From Novosphingobium aquimarinum (lineage in GTDB: Bacteria; Pseudomonadota; Alphaproteobacteria; Sphingomonadales; Sphingomonadaceae): 64,000 bases of DNA. The position numbers were made by a program, and so were the translations under genes. The DNA lies in NCBI RefSeq assembly GCF_009746585.1, contig NZ_WRPO01000019.1, positions 1 through 64,000 on the forward strand. Reading direction: 5' to 3'. The notes beneath the pieces were generated by a model. It saw nothing but the letters and a program-made list of their open reading frames with translations, was not told where the DNA came from and made no database searches. Shown piece after piece: positions 26,991 to 37,029 of the stretch (positions are counted from its first letter, which is position 1; the number at the start of each line of letters is the position of its first letter).

Positions 26991-28000
26991 GCGAGCTGCT
27001 CCCGCTCGTCGCGCAAGGGGCGGGCCAGCAGTTCGGTCACGATCGTGCCGGCGGGGGCTTCGCCTGCGAGAAGACGGCACACCGCTTCGACGATCGGCAT
27101 CTCGATCCCGTCGCGCGCGGCGATTTCGGCCAGCACGGGTGCAGTGTGCGCGCCCTCGGCTACACTGTTCTTGCCTGCGAGCGCTTCCAGAGCGCTCATC
27201 CCCTGGCCCAGCGCCAGGCCCAGCGAGAAATTGCGGCTCGACGTCGACGAGCAAGTGAGCACCAGATCGCCGAGCCCGCACAAGCCGGCCAGCGTCTCTG
27301 CCTCGGCGCCTTTGGCGAGGCCGAAGCGCAGCATTTCGGCATAGCCGCGCGCGATCAGCGCGGCGCGGGCGTTCTGGCCGAGGTTGAGCCCCTCGACCAC
27401 GCCGCAAGCGATGGCGAGCACGTTCTTGACCGCGCCGCCGATCTCCGCGCCGATCACGTCGTGCGAATAGTAGGGCCGCAGTCCGGGCCGCGCGATCATC
27501 GGAGCGAGCCGATCCCACTGGCTGCGCGCTCCCGCGCAGGCGAGCGTGACCGCGGTGGGCAGCCCGGCGGCGACTTCGTGGGCGAAGGTCGGCCCCGAGA
27601 GGACCGCGAGATCGGCGTTCGGTGCGGCCTCGCGCGCGACGTCGAGCATCAGCCGGCCGCTGCCCGCCTCAATCCCCTTGGCGCACAGCACCAGATCGCG
27701 CGGCCCGGCGGGCAGCCCCGCGATGACCGAGCTCAGGAACTGCGCGGGCACCACGATCAGCAGGGCCGAACAGTCCGCGAAAGTGCCAAGATCGCTAGTC
27801 GCACGAATGGTCTCGGCCAGCCGCGCGCTGGGCAGGTAGATGCTGTTCGCTTGCCGCTCATTGATCTCTTCGACGAGTTCGGGTTCTCGCGCCCAGAGCC
27901 GCACATGCGAACCGTCGCTCGCCAGCGATTGCGCCAGGGCCGTGCCCCAGGCGCCGGCACCGATCACGCCGACCGGCGCTGCAGGGATCGCGTCGCTCAT
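26987..28000 (-). CDS. gpsA: Glycerol-3-phosphate dehydrogenase [NAD(P)+]
   Basis: The 337-residue enzyme reduces dihydroxyacetone phosphate to sn-glycerol-3-phosphate for phospholipid synthesis. Visible are the N-terminal cofactor motif [10 protein letters not shown], the catalytic lysine context [13 protein letters not shown], and the C-terminal [19 protein letters not shown] motif. The ATG overlaps the TGA of tsaD (ATGA at 27997-28000). The start was set there because the cofactor motif then begins near residue 14. Confidence 0.96.
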   Translation of the reverse strand: MSDAIPAAPVGVIGAGAWGTALAQSLASDGSHVRLWAREPELVEEINERQANSIYLPSARLAETIRATSDLGTFADCSALLIVVPAQFLSSVIAGLPAGPRDLVLCAKGIEAGSGRLMLDVAREAAPNADLAVLSGPTFAHEVAAGLPTAVTLACAGARSQWDRLAPMIARPGLRPYYSHDVIGAEIGGAVKNVLAIACGVVEGLNLGQNARAALIARGYAEMLRFGLAKGAEAETLAGLCGLGDLVLTCSSTSSRNFSLGLALGQGMSALEALAGKNSVAEGAHTAPVLAEIAARDGIEMPIVEAVCRLLAGEAPAGTIVTELLARPLRDEREQLA

Positions 28001-29040
28001 GCCTTGACTCCGGCCCCGCGCACCGCCTCGGCACCGGGGTCGAGCGGCCAGCGCGGTCGTGCCGCGACATCGAGCGGATCGCTCTGCCCCAGCGCGAGGC
28101 GTTCGATTCCGGCCCAGGCGATCATCGCCGCGTTGTCGGTGCACAGCGGCAGGGGCGGTGCCGTGAAGGGCAGGCCGTGTTCGGCAGCGAGGGCTTCGAG
28201 CGCGGCGCGGATCGCTTTGTTCGCCGCGACCCCGCCCGCGACCACGAGCGCGGTGGGCGTTCCCGCCACCGCAAGGGCGCGGCGTGTGCGGTCGACGAGG
28301 CAGTCGATCGCGGCTTGCTGGAACGAGGCGGCAATATCGGCGTCGGCGTATTCGCCCGAATCGCGGGCGCGCAGGACGGCGCTCTTGAGCCCCGCGAACG
28401 AGAAATGCGGTTCGGGCTTGCCCCTGAGCGGACGCGGCAGTGGCACCGCGCGCGGATCCCCGGTCGCCGCCAGCCGTTCGACGGCGGGCCCGCCGGGATA
28501 GCCCAGACCGAGCAGCTTGGCCGTCTTGTCGAAGGCTTCGCCCAGCGCATCATCGATCGTCGTCGCCAGGCGGCGGTATTCGCCCACGCCTTCGACCAGC
28601 AGGATCTGGCAATGGCCGCCCGACACCAGCAGCAGAAGATAGGGATAGGCAAGCGTCGCATCGGCGAGGCGCGGCGAGAGCGCGTGCCCTTCGAGATGAT
28701 TGAGCGCAATCAGCGGCTTTTCGCTCGCCATCGCCAGTGCCTTGGCGGTGACGAGGCCGACCATGACTCCGCCGATCAGCCCCGGCCCTGCGGTCGCGGC
28801 GATCGCATCGACTTCATCGAGCGCCATCCCGGCATCCGCCAGCGTTGCTTCGATCAGGGGCGCCAGCCGCTCGACATGCGCGCGCGCGGCGATTTCGGGA
28901 ACCACGCCGCCATAGGGCCGGTGCGCCTCGTCCTGCGACGCGATGCGCTGCGCCAGGATCGTGCGATCCTCGCGCACCAGGGCCGCGGCCGTCTCGTCGC
29001 ACGAGCTTTCGATTCCGAGAACGATCCTCATCCCACTCAC
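27997..29040 (-). CDS. tsaD: tRNA N6-adenosine threonylcarbamoyltransferase
   Basis: The 347-residue Kae1/TsaD protein transfers the threonylcarbamoyl group to A37 of ANN-decoding tRNAs. It has the ATPase-like start [12 protein letters not shown], the metal histidines His115 and His119 (NHLEGH), and [13 protein letters not shown]. The start may be the GTG at 29040 or the ATG at 29031; the family start is close to either. It is divergent from hemC, an arrangement frequent in alphaproteobacteria, and heads the gpsA-flippase group. Confidence 0.97.
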   Translation of the reverse strand: MSGMRIVLGIESSCDETAAALVREDRTILAQRIASQDEAHRPYGGVVPEIAARAHVERLAPLIEATLADAGMALDEVDAIAATAGPGLIGGVMVGLVTAKALAMASEKPLIALNHLEGHALSPRLADATLAYPYLLLLVSGGHCQILLVEGVGEYRRLATTIDDALGEAFDKTAKLLGLGYPGGPAVERLAATGDPRAVPLPRPLRGKPEPHFSFAGLKSAVLRARDSGEYADADIAASFQQAAIDCLVDRTRRALAVAGTPTALVVAGGVAANKAIRAALEALAAEHGLPFTAPPLPLCTDNAAMIAWAGIERLALGQSDPLDVAARPRWPLDPGAEAVRGAGVKA

Positions 29041-29130
29041 ACTTCGGCGCTTTCATTGGCGGCCAATTTGGTTCGGTCTGCTCTGGCCGACCTTTCCCTT
29101 CGCGGCAATGGGGAGTAGCAACCTTCACCC

Positions 29131-30066
29131 ATGTCTGCCGTACTCCCAGCTCAGGTTCGCCTCGGCACTCGCCGCTCGCCGCTCGCCATGGCCCAGGCCG
29201 AAGAGGCGCGAGACCGGCTCGCCGCCGCGCACGGCATCGATGCCGCCCATATAGAGATCGTGCCGGTGACCGCCAGTGGCGACCGCGTGCAGGATCGCGC
29301 GCTGGCCGAGATCGGCGGGAAGGCGCTGTGGACCAAGGAGCTCGACGCCTGGCTGCTCGAAGGGCGGATCGACTTTGCCGTGCATTCGGCCAAGGACGTC
29401 GAAACGATCCGTCCGCCCGAGATCGCGATCGGCGCGATTTTGCCGCGCGAGGATGTGCGCGACGTGCTGATCGGGGCGGAGAGCATCGCGCACCTGCCCC
29501 AGGGCGCGGTCGTCGGCACGAGCGCGCCGCGCCGTGCGGCGCAGCTGCTCCACGCTCGACCCGATTGCAGCGCGGTCACCTTCCGCGGCAATGTCGCCAC
29601 GCGACTGGCCAAGCTGGCGGCGGGCGAAGTCGATGCGACGTTCCTGGCGGCCGCCGGGCTCAATCGCCTGGGCGAAACCGGCACGGGCCATCGCCTTGAT
29701 GCCGAGGAATGGCTGCCCGCGCCCGGGCAGGCGGCGATCTTGGTCGAATGCCGCGCGGGCGATGCCGCGACGCTCGAACTCCTGAGCGCGATCGACGACG
29801 CCCCGAGCCGCCATGCGGTGCTGGCCGAACGCGCGCTGCTGGCGGCTCTCGGCGGCAATTGCCACAGCCCGATCGCCGTGCTGACCAGGCAGGCGGGCGA
29901 GCAGATCGCGCTGAGGGTGTCCTTGTTCAGTCCCGACGGTGCGGAGCGCGTGGACGGCACCGCGACGTTCGCTGCCGGCGATACGCAAGGGCCTGCTCGT
30001 CTCGCCGCCGATCTCCTGGCGCGTGCGGTTCCCGCCATCGCGTGTCACTTCGGCGGCAGCGGATGA
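29131..30066 (+). CDS. hemC: Hydroxymethylbilane synthase
   Basis: The 311-residue enzyme polymerises four porphobilinogens in heme synthesis. It has the N-terminal RLGTRRSPLAMAQ, VHSAKDV, GTSAPRRAAQL and FRGNVATRL motifs. The cofactor-attaching cysteine is Cys244 in LGGNCHSP. Length is typical. It overlaps hemD by ATGA. Confidence 0.97.
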   Translation: MSAVLPAQVRLGTRRSPLAMAQAEEARDRLAAAHGIDAAHIEIVPVTASGDRVQDRALAEIGGKALWTKELDAWLLEGRIDFAVHSAKDVETIRPPEIAIGAILPREDVRDVLIGAESIAHLPQGAVVGTSAPRRAAQLLHARPDCSAVTFRGNVATRLAKLAAGEVDATFLAAAGLNRLGETGTGHRLDAEEWLPAPGQAAILVECRAGDAATLELLSAIDDAPSRHAVLAERALLAALGGNCHSPIAVLTRQAGEQIALRVSLFSPDGAERVDGTATFAAGDTQGPARLAADLLARAVPAIACHFGGSG

Positions 30067-31751
30067 AGCCGCTCGTCGTTATCCGGCCGCAACCCGGCGC
30101 CGAAGCGACGGCGACCGCGGCGCGCGCGCTTGGTCTCGATGTGCACGTCCATTCGCTGTTCGCGGTGCGCCCGCTGCCCTGGGAGCCACCACCGCGCGAG
30201 CAATTCGATGCGCTCCTGATCGGCAGCGCCAACGGCATGCGGCACGCGGGAGCCGGCCTTGCCGCCTATCGCGGCATGCCGGCCTATGCCGTGGGTGACA
30301 AGACCGCAGACGCTGCGCGCGATGCGGGGCTCGACGTCGTCGCTTCGGGCAGCGGCGGCTTGCAGGAAGTGCTCGACGCGGTGGCGCCCGAACATCGCCG
30401 CTTGCTGCGCATCGCCGGGCGCGAGCATGTGGACTTGATCGTGCCCGAGGGCGTGACGCTGATCGCGCGCGAGGTCTATGCCAGCGAGCCCAAGCCGATG
30501 CCGCGCGAACTGGCGGAGCTGCTGGCTCGGCCCGCCGTCGTGGCGCTCCATTCGGGCGAAGCCGCGGCGCATTTCGCCCAGCTGTGCGACGAAGCCGGGA
30601 TCGATCGCAGCCTCCACGGATTGGCCGCGATCGGTCCGCGCGTCGCGCAACGGGCGGGCGAAGGCTGGGCTGTGGTCTCGGTCGCCGAAACGACGAGCGA
30701 TGCGGCTTTGCTGGCCTTGGCTGGCGAGATGTGCCAAGAACCCGGCCTGAAACCCAACGCCGCCCGGGAATCCATGAACGCAGAATACCCACCGATCGAG
30801 ACCAGGTCTTCGGTCACGGCGTACGATCCGCCGCAGCGTCGCCGTCCGCGAGGCGGCATGTTGATGCTCACTCTTCTGGCGTTCCTGTTCGGCGCGGCGC
30901 TGTTCGGCTGGCTCGAATGGCAAGGCTACCTCGACAATCTGCTGCCCTCCAACGCGCCCGCGACCGAGCAGTCGGAGCCGTCGCCGCAAGTCACACCCGA
31001 TGCGCAGGCCGATGGCAGCGCGTCGAGCCCGGAAGCGCAAGTCGCGCGGCTGGCGAGCATCGGCGGCATGGAAGCGCGCCTCGCGATGCTGGAAGACCGG
31101 CTCTCGCGGCTCGATTTCCAGGCCAACGCCGCTTCGGGCAATGCCGCGCGGGCCGAAGGGCTGCTGATCGCCTTTGCAGCGCGCCGCATGATCGACCGCG
31201 GCGAGCCGCTCACGTTCGTGGCGGATCAGCTGCGCATCCGCTTCGCCAATGCCCAGCCACGCGCGGTCGAAACGATCATCAACTTCGCCGCCGAGCCGGT
31301 GACGATCGACGAACTGTCCGCGCGGCTTGATGCGCTGTCGCCCGAACTGATCGACCAGCAGGACGAAGGCACATTGTGGGATCGTCTGCGCTCCGACTTC
31401 GGCGGCCTGTTCAAGCTACGCCGCGACAGCTCGACGGTGCTGGGCCCCAAGGCCCGGATCGAGCGGGCGCGCCTGATGCTGACGGCGCGCCGCATTCCCG
31501 AAGCGATCGACGAAGTCGAACGGCTGCCCGGAGCCTCGTCCGCCGAAAAGTGGATCGTCGATGCGCGACGCTACGAGGCGGCGCAGCGCGCGCTCGACCT
31601 GATCGAGACGACCGCCATGCTGGAGCCGCGCCGGCTGCAGGATGCGGAAGGCCATTCCGTGGAGCAGGACAGCCCGCTCGCACAGCCGGCACCGATTCCC
31701 GATGCCGCGGCTCAGACGGGCGGCACGGTCGCCCCGCAACCCGGCGCCTGA
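30063..31751 (+). CDS. hemD: HemD (uroporphyrinogen-III synthase) fused to a mitofilin/HemX-like membrane protein
   Basis: One uninterrupted frame of 562 residues. Residues 1 to about 237 are HemD, which closes and inverts ring D of the hydroxymethylbilane: LLIGSANGMRHAG, AVGDKTADAARDAG and GLAAIGPRVAQRAG are visible. A membrane helix follows (LMLTLLAFLFGAALFGWLEW, about 266-285), then an acidic/Gln linker, a coiled coil (MEARLAMLEDRLSRLDFQ) and a region like bacterial mitofilin/HemX proteins. An internal ATG at 30774 (residue 238, MNAEYPP) could start a separate protein, with only a weak GGGA before it. The ATG overlaps the hemC stop. Fused or separate is open; no stop separates them. Confidence 0.75.
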   Translation: MKPLVVIRPQPGAEATATAARALGLDVHVHSLFAVRPLPWEPPPREQFDALLIGSANGMRHAGAGLAAYRGMPAYAVGDKTADAARDAGLDVVASGSGGLQEVLDAVAPEHRRLLRIAGREHVDLIVPEGVTLIAREVYASEPKPMPRELAELLARPAVVALHSGEAAAHFAQLCDEAGIDRSLHGLAAIGPRVAQRAGEGWAVVSVAETTSDAALLALAGEMCQEPGLKPNAARESMNAEYPPIETRSSVTAYDPPQRRRPRGGMLMLTLLAFLFGAALFGWLEWQGYLDNLLPSNAPATEQSEPSPQVTPDAQADGSASSPEAQVARLASIGGMEARLAMLEDRLSRLDFQANAASGNAARAEGLLIAFAARRMIDRGEPLTFVADQLRIRFANAQPRAVETIINFAAEPVTIDELSARLDALSPELIDQQDEGTLWDRLRSDFGGLFKLRRDSSTVLGPKARIERARLMLTARRIPEAIDEVERLPGASSAEKWIVDARRYEAAQRALDLIETTAMLEPRRLQDAEGHSVEQDSPLAQPAPIPDAAAQTGGTVAPQPGA

Positions 31752-31780
31752 TCCCGGCGATTGGCGCGAGCGCTAGCGCT

Positions 31781-33055
31781 TCAGTCGCGCAGCAGTTCCG
31801 GTAGCTGGCCCGACATGCCGCGGGCCTCGTTCATGAAGAACGTCTTGACCGGAGTGATGCGCTGGACGGCGCTCATGCCCAGACGCCGCGCGGCGCTGGG
31901 CAGCTTGCCGGGAATGCCGAACAAGCGGTTGAGGCCGTCGGTCACCGACATCACCATGAAGGTATCGAGGCTGCGCCACCGCTCGTAACGGTCGAGCAAT
32001 TGCGCATCGCCCGGCTCGAGGCCGAGCCGCATGCCGTCCGCAAGCACTTCGACCAGAGCGCCGACATCGCGCAGTCCCAGATTGAGGCCTTGTCCGGCGA
32101 TCGGATGCATGCCGTGCGCGGCGTCACCGATCAGCACCAGCCGGTTATCCACGAGCTTGCCCGAATGGTGGAAACGCAGCGGGTAGGACATGCGCGGCGC
32201 GGCCAGCTCGATCTTGCCGAAGACGCTGTGCATGGCTTTCGCGACTTCGCCGACGAAGATCGAATCGGGCAGCTTGGTGATGCCCGCCGCGTCCTTTTCC
32301 GCGACGGTCCAGACCAGCGCGCTACGATGACGATTGCCGTTGCCGTCGTTTTCATCGAGCAGCGGCAGCAGCGCGAACGGTCCGTCGGGATAGAAGATTT
32401 CCCAGGCCACGCCCTCGTGCGGCTTTTCGTGCCACAGCGCGGACACGATCGCGCGGTGGCTGTAGTCCCACTTGGCGAGACCGAACCCGGCTTCGTCGCG
32501 CGTGGGCGACTGCCGGCCCTCGGCGGCGACCAGCAGGCTGCCTTCGAGCACGGTTCCGTCCGCTAGCGTCACCGCGACGCCGTGCGGCCCGCGATCGCGC
32601 GTCACCACTTCGGCGCGCACGTGCCAGGCGATCGCTGCTTCGTCCTTGGCAGCTTCGAACAAGGCGAGACGAAGGTCGCGATTGGCGAACATGCGCCCCA
32701 GCGTGCCTTCTTCGGGGCCCGGCTGGAAGTCGATCCGCCCGGGCTTCATGCCGTCCGAGACCGCGATGGATTCGATCGGGCAGCCGAGCGGTTCGAGCTT
32801 TTCGGCCAGGCCGATGTGCCCGAACAGGTTCCAGCTTGCGGTCGAGATCGCCGAGGCTCGACCATCCGCGCCGGCGGCGGTGAGGGTTTCTGGATCGGCG
32901 CGTTCGACCACATGGCTGGTGAGGCCCTTGCGCGCCGCCGCCAAGGCCAGCGTCATCCCGACGAGTCCCCCGCCCAGGATGACGAGGTCGCGCCTGTCGT
33001 TCGATGACCTTGCGTCGTTCGTCGCGGGTGTGTCGGTGGTTGGAATCGTGTTCAT
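31781..33055 (-). CDS. UbiH/UbiF/COQ6 family FAD hydroxylase
   Basis: The 424-residue flavin monooxygenase hydroxylates the ring in ubiquinone synthesis. It has the FAD motif GGGLVGMTLALAAA near residue 28, the middle DG motif region and the conserved block VLIGDAAHGMHPIAGQGLNLGLRD. Which ring position it attacks (UbiH, UbiF, UbiI or UbiL) cannot be read with confidence. Its ATG overlaps the TGA of the phosphatase gene (ATGA), and it converges on the hemD fusion with a 29-bp gap. Confidence 0.92.
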   Translation of the reverse strand: MNTIPTTDTPATNDARSSNDRRDLVILGGGLVGMTLALAAARKGLTSHVVERADPETLTAAGADGRASAISTASWNLFGHIGLAEKLEPLGCPIESIAVSDGMKPGRIDFQPGPEEGTLGRMFANRDLRLALFEAAKDEAAIAWHVRAEVVTRDRGPHGVAVTLADGTVLEGSLLVAAEGRQSPTRDEAGFGLAKWDYSHRAIVSALWHEKPHEGVAWEIFYPDGPFALLPLLDENDGNGNRHRSALVWTVAEKDAAGITKLPDSIFVGEVAKAMHSVFGKIELAAPRMSYPLRFHHSGKLVDNRLVLIGDAAHGMHPIAGQGLNLGLRDVGALVEVLADGMRLGLEPGDAQLLDRYERWRSLDTFMVMSVTDGLNRLFGIPGKLPSAARRLGMSAVQRITPVKTFFMNEARGMSGQLPELLRD

Positions 33056-34764
33056 GATCCGCAGGTATCGGCCGCAGTGCCGTCGATGTCGAGACACCGG
33101 CCGTCGAACGTCCCATCGGGCACGTCGAGGCCGATGATCGCGGCAAGCGTCGGCGCGATGTCGACCGTCTCGACCGGATCGGGCTGCTCGAAGCCGGCGA
33201 CGCCCTTGCGCCAGAACAGGATCGGCACGCGCCGGTCGTAGTCCCAAGGGCTGCCGTGCGTGGCGGTATAGCCGGGTTGCGGATCGCCGGGGACAACGCC
33301 GCGCGCGGTCATCATCAGGATATCCCCCGATCGTTCGGCATCGAACGAGGCGCGCGTACGCTCGGCGATGGTCCAGTCCTGCGGATCGTCCTTGGGCATG
33401 GGCATCGCGGCCACTTCGTCTTTCCTGTAGACGGCGACGATCTGGGGATTTGCCTTGAGCAGCGTCACCAGCGCATCGAGCGCCTTGGCGCGATCCTTCT
33501 TCGCCAGACCGTCGGCAATCCAGACGTCGCCCGAACTGCCCGCGCCGTAGAACAGCGGTCCTGACTTGGGAACGACCCCGGTGCTGGCCGAGACCGCTTG
33601 CGACAGCGCATCGGATGTCAGCGCCGGATCGATTCGCTGGGCGGAGGGGAAGCCTTGCCGCTTCAGCCGCTCGGGCGCGTCGATACCGCCATGGTCGGCG
33701 GTGAGCACCGCGACATAATCGATCCCGCGCGCGTCGAGACCGGCAAAGAGCTTGCCGAGGGTCGCGTCGAGCTGGGCGAGTTGGATGCACATCTCCACGC
33801 CTTCGTGCCCGTATGCGTGGCCGACGTAGTCGGTCGCCGAAAAGCTCACCGAAAGGACGTCGGTCACCGCGTCGCGACCGAGCCCCTGCTCGTCGACGAG
33901 GCGCAATGCGAGGTCGCCGGTCGCCGCATCCATGCGCGGCGTGCGGCCGAACGACTTCATGTCGCCCGCCGTCAGCGGAAATCGATACGTGCCGATGGTG
34001 AAGTCCTTGACTGGTATCGCCCGGTCGAAGGCTTTGCACCAACCCGGTTCAGGCAATTCGGGCGCGCCCGCAGCGACGAGCTTCGATACGATCGCATTCT
34101 CCGCCTGCGCGGCCGGCGTCAGCGTGCGTCCTTTATAGCTCGCGAAGCCGTTCCCCTCCCACCAGTAGGCGGCATCGGCGGTGTGGCCGCTCATCATCAC
34201 CACGGCGCGATCCTTCGCCGAGACGGCGACGTTTTTCGCGGCGGGGTTCGCGCGCTTCATCAAGTCGCCGAGCGTGGGCACCTTGAGATGGTTGGGCGAA
34301 ACCACCGGCTTGCTCGATGAACTGTCTGGATCGGCTTCGTCCTCCGCGCAATAGACGCGCTTTTCCTCGCGGCCGAGCGCGGGAACGTACCAGTTGTTGG
34401 CGACGATGCCGGTGCGCGCGGGATGGGCGCCGGTGAGGATCGTCGAATGGCCGGGGCAGGTTTCGGTCGCGGCGTGCGACTGGAAACCGCTCGGGAATAC
34501 CGCGCCACTCAGCAGTCGCGAGAAGCCGCCGCTGAAATGCGCGCGGTATTGCGCGAACAGATCGGCCGAGAACTGGTCCACCGAGATTGCGACGATCAGC
34601 GGCGGCGGCTGAGTCGGGGCTATCGCCGCAGGCGAATCCGTCGCCGTGCTCGTAGCGGCGGGAACGGCCGGGGCGGGCGCTTCCTGCGCAACACTCGGCA
34701 ATGCAAGACCCAGCGACAGTGCCAATGAGAGGGGGGCGACAAACGACAAGTGGACGGAGCGCAT
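33052..34764 (-). CDS. PafA/PhoK-type alkaline phosphatase
   Basis: A 570-residue secreted phosphatase with a signal peptide ending in SVAQEA. The nucleophile is expected to be the Thr in ETCPGHST (about residue 102); metal ligands are visible in SVDQFSADLF, FSATDYVGHAYG and LTADHGGID. This is the nucleotide pyrophosphatase/alkaline phosphatase branch, to which the extracellular Sphingomonas PhoK belongs. The start at 34764 has AAGGA 7 bp upstream, better than the ATG two codons before. It likely scavenges phosphate; no clear Pho box was seen upstream. It is divergent from dsbD. Confidence 0.88.
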   Translation of the reverse strand: MRSVHLSFVAPLSLALSLGLALPSVAQEAPAPAVPAATSTATDSPAAIAPTQPPPLIVAISVDQFSADLFAQYRAHFSGGFSRLLSGAVFPSGFQSHAATETCPGHSTILTGAHPARTGIVANNWYVPALGREEKRVYCAEDEADPDSSSSKPVVSPNHLKVPTLGDLMKRANPAAKNVAVSAKDRAVVMMSGHTADAAYWWEGNGFASYKGRTLTPAAQAENAIVSKLVAAGAPELPEPGWCKAFDRAIPVKDFTIGTYRFPLTAGDMKSFGRTPRMDAATGDLALRLVDEQGLGRDAVTDVLSVSFSATDYVGHAYGHEGVEMCIQLAQLDATLGKLFAGLDARGIDYVAVLTADHGGIDAPERLKRQGFPSAQRIDPALTSDALSQAVSASTGVVPKSGPLFYGAGSSGDVWIADGLAKKDRAKALDALVTLLKANPQIVAVYRKDEVAAMPMPKDDPQDWTIAERTRASFDAERSGDILMMTARGVVPGDPQPGYTATHGSPWDYDRRVPILFWRKGVAGFEQPDPVETVDIAPTLAAIIGLDVPDGTFDGRCLDIDGTAADTCGS

Positions 34765-34861
34765 GAGCATTCCTTGAATTCTCGAGTGTGAAAAGGCAGA
34801 GCCGTCACTGACCAGATTGCGCCGCGGGTGCAAGCTTGGACATGCTGCAACGGAAAGGTCG

Positions 34862-36961
34862 ATGGGTACACGCCGCTATAATCCGCTTGTTGCAGTGATA
34901 TTGCACGCACTGCTTCTGCTGAGCGCGGTCGCGGTCTTCCTGCCGGCCGCGCAGGCACAGGAGGCGCCCGAGGGCAGCACCAACATCGCCGTGCAACTGG
35001 TCGCGCCCGATGTCGTCGTGCCCGGCGAGGAAACGCAAGTCGTGCTGGTGATGTCTCCGCAGACCGGCTGGCACGGCTATTGGTCCAATCCGGGGGATGC
35101 CGGCGTGGGCATGCGGCTGGAATGGACCGCGCCGGCCGGACTCTCGCCTGGCGAACCGCGTTACCCGGTGCCCGAAACGCTGCTGATCTCGGGCCTGATG
35201 AACCACGTCTACGAAGGGCGCTACGGCGTGGTCGTTCCGCTCAAGGTCGCAGCCGATGCCGTGCCTGGCGCGACGACGCTGGCGCTCGAGGCCGAGTGGC
35301 TGGCCTGCACCGACACGATCTGCGTGCCCGAACGCGGGGCGTTCAGCGCGCCGCTGACGATCGCTGCCGGCCAGGAAGATGCGCTCGCGGCCGGACGCGC
35401 CGCCAATCCCGATCCTGGGCCCTGGCTCGCCCAACTGCCTGCCCCGCTCGACGCGCAGGCGCACTACGTGGTCGATGGCGACACGATCCGCATCGGAGTG
35501 CCGCTACCGGCCGATCTCGCGCTTTCGCAGCCGCATCTGTTCCTCGAGCAGGACAAGCTCACCGAATATGCCGCGCCTCAGCGCTATGCGCGGGTGGGCG
35601 ACATGCTGGTGATCACGATTGCGCGCGCGGATTCGCCCCGTGCAATCCCGAGCGACGGCTTGCGCGCCGTCCTGCGACTGGACGAGACCGGCAATGGCAT
35701 CGCCATCGTCGCCAAGCCGGGGCCAGTGCCCGAAGGCGGCGCGCCGCTCTCGGGCGAGGAGCCGCAACGCGATCTTCCCGCGCTGCCCTGGCTGCTGCTG
35801 GCCGCGCTGGCGGGCGGCCTCATCCTCAACGTCATGCCTTGCGTTTTCCCGATCCTGAGCCTCAAGGCATTGAGCCTCGCGCGCTCGGGCGAAAGCCCGG
35901 CCAAGGCGCGCGCCGAAGGCTTCGCCTATACCGCTGGCGTGGTGATCGCGTGCCTTGCGCTCGGCGGGTTGATGCTGGCCTTGCGCGCCGCCGGTCAGGA
36001 AGTGGGCTGGGCTTTCCAGTTGCAGGAGCCGGGCGTGGTCGCGGTGCTGCTGGTGCTGGCGGCCGCGCTCACGGCCAATTTCCTGGGTCTTTTCGAGTTC
36101 GCCGTGCCGGCGTTCGCGGGGGATGGCAGCAAGCAAGGCGCGTTTGCCACCGGGTTGCTTGCTGCGTTCGTCGCGACGCCGTGCACCGGGCCGTTCATGG
36201 CTGGCGCGATGGGTGCGGCGCTGTTGCTCCCCGTCACCGAGGCGATGGCGATGTTCGCCGCGTTGGGCCTGGGCATCGCGTTGCCGTTCCTCGCGGTGGC
36301 GCTGATTCCCGCCTTGCGCGGTCGCTTGCCACGACCGGGCCCGTGGATGGTGCGCTTTCGCCGCTGGATGGCACTGCCGATGGGCCTGACTGCGCTGGCG
36401 CTCGCCTGGCTGGCGTGGCGTACGGGCGGTCTCGCCTTCCTCGCAGCCACTCTTGTCGCCGTGGTCGTTGCGCTCTGGCTACTGGGGCAGATCGGGCGCA
36501 GCCAGCGCTCGGGGCGGGCCGCGGGCAGCTTCGCGATCGCAGGGCTGGCGGCCGCGCTGCTGGCCGCCGCGTTCCTGACGCCACTGACGAGCCACGAGCC
36601 AGCCGTGCAGACGGAAGATACCGTGCTTGCAGCGCGACCCTTCAGCGAATCGGCGCTGAAAGCGGCGCGCGCCGCGGGCAAGCCGGTGTTCGTGTGGATG
36701 ACTGCCGATTGGTGTCTGACGTGCAAGGTCAACGAGCGCGTGGCCATCGAGCGGGAGGAGACCCGCGCGGCGTTCGAAAAGGCCGGCGTCGTGGTGCTGC
36801 GCGGCGACTGGACGCGGCGCGATCCGGAGATAACCCGATACCTGACGGCACAGGGTGCGGCCGGCGTTCCGCTCTACGTCTGGTATCCCGCGAGCGGCGG
36901 CGAACCGGAACAGCTGCCGCAAGTGCTCTCCCCAGGCATGCTGGCCGGGCGCGCCGATTGA
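34862..36961 (+). CDS. dsbD: DsbD/ScsB-type thiol:disulfide interchange protein
   Basis: The 699-residue protein carries reducing power from the cytoplasm to the periplasm. It has a signal peptide (ending AQAQE), an N-terminal periplasmic domain with the CTDTIC cysteine pair, an eight-helix core with NVMPCVFP and ATPCTGPFMAG cysteines, and a C-terminal thioredoxin-like domain with ADWCLTC. The architecture is closest to ScsB-like forms. The ATG at 34862 is used since GGAAAGG lies just upstream. It lies alone, divergent from the phosphatase. Confidence 0.9.
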   Translation: MGTRRYNPLVAVILHALLLLSAVAVFLPAAQAQEAPEGSTNIAVQLVAPDVVVPGEETQVVLVMSPQTGWHGYWSNPGDAGVGMRLEWTAPAGLSPGEPRYPVPETLLISGLMNHVYEGRYGVVVPLKVAADAVPGATTLALEAEWLACTDTICVPERGAFSAPLTIAAGQEDALAAGRAANPDPGPWLAQLPAPLDAQAHYVVDGDTIRIGVPLPADLALSQPHLFLEQDKLTEYAAPQRYARVGDMLVITIARADSPRAIPSDGLRAVLRLDETGNGIAIVAKPGPVPEGGAPLSGEEPQRDLPALPWLLLAALAGGLILNVMPCVFPILSLKALSLARSGESPAKARAEGFAYTAGVVIACLALGGLMLALRAAGQEVGWAFQLQEPGVVAVLLVLAAALTANFLGLFEFAVPAFAGDGSKQGAFATGLLAAFVATPCTGPFMAGAMGAALLLPVTEAMAMFAALGLGIALPFLAVALIPALRGRLPRPGPWMVRFRRWMALPMGLTALALAWLAWRTGGLAFLAATLVAVVVALWLLGQIGRSQRSGRAAGSFAIAGLAAALLAAAFLTPLTSHEPAVQTEDTVLAARPFSESALKAARAAGKPVFVWMTADWCLTCKVNERVAIEREETRAAFEKAGVVVLRGDWTRRDPEITRYLTAQGAAGVPLYVWYPASGGEPEQLPQVLSPGMLAGRAD

Positions 36962-37029
36962 CGATTGATTCCCCGGCGCTTCGGACGCATGAGGCAGCCA
37001 CGGGGTAGCTAACCAGGATAGAGAACCAC

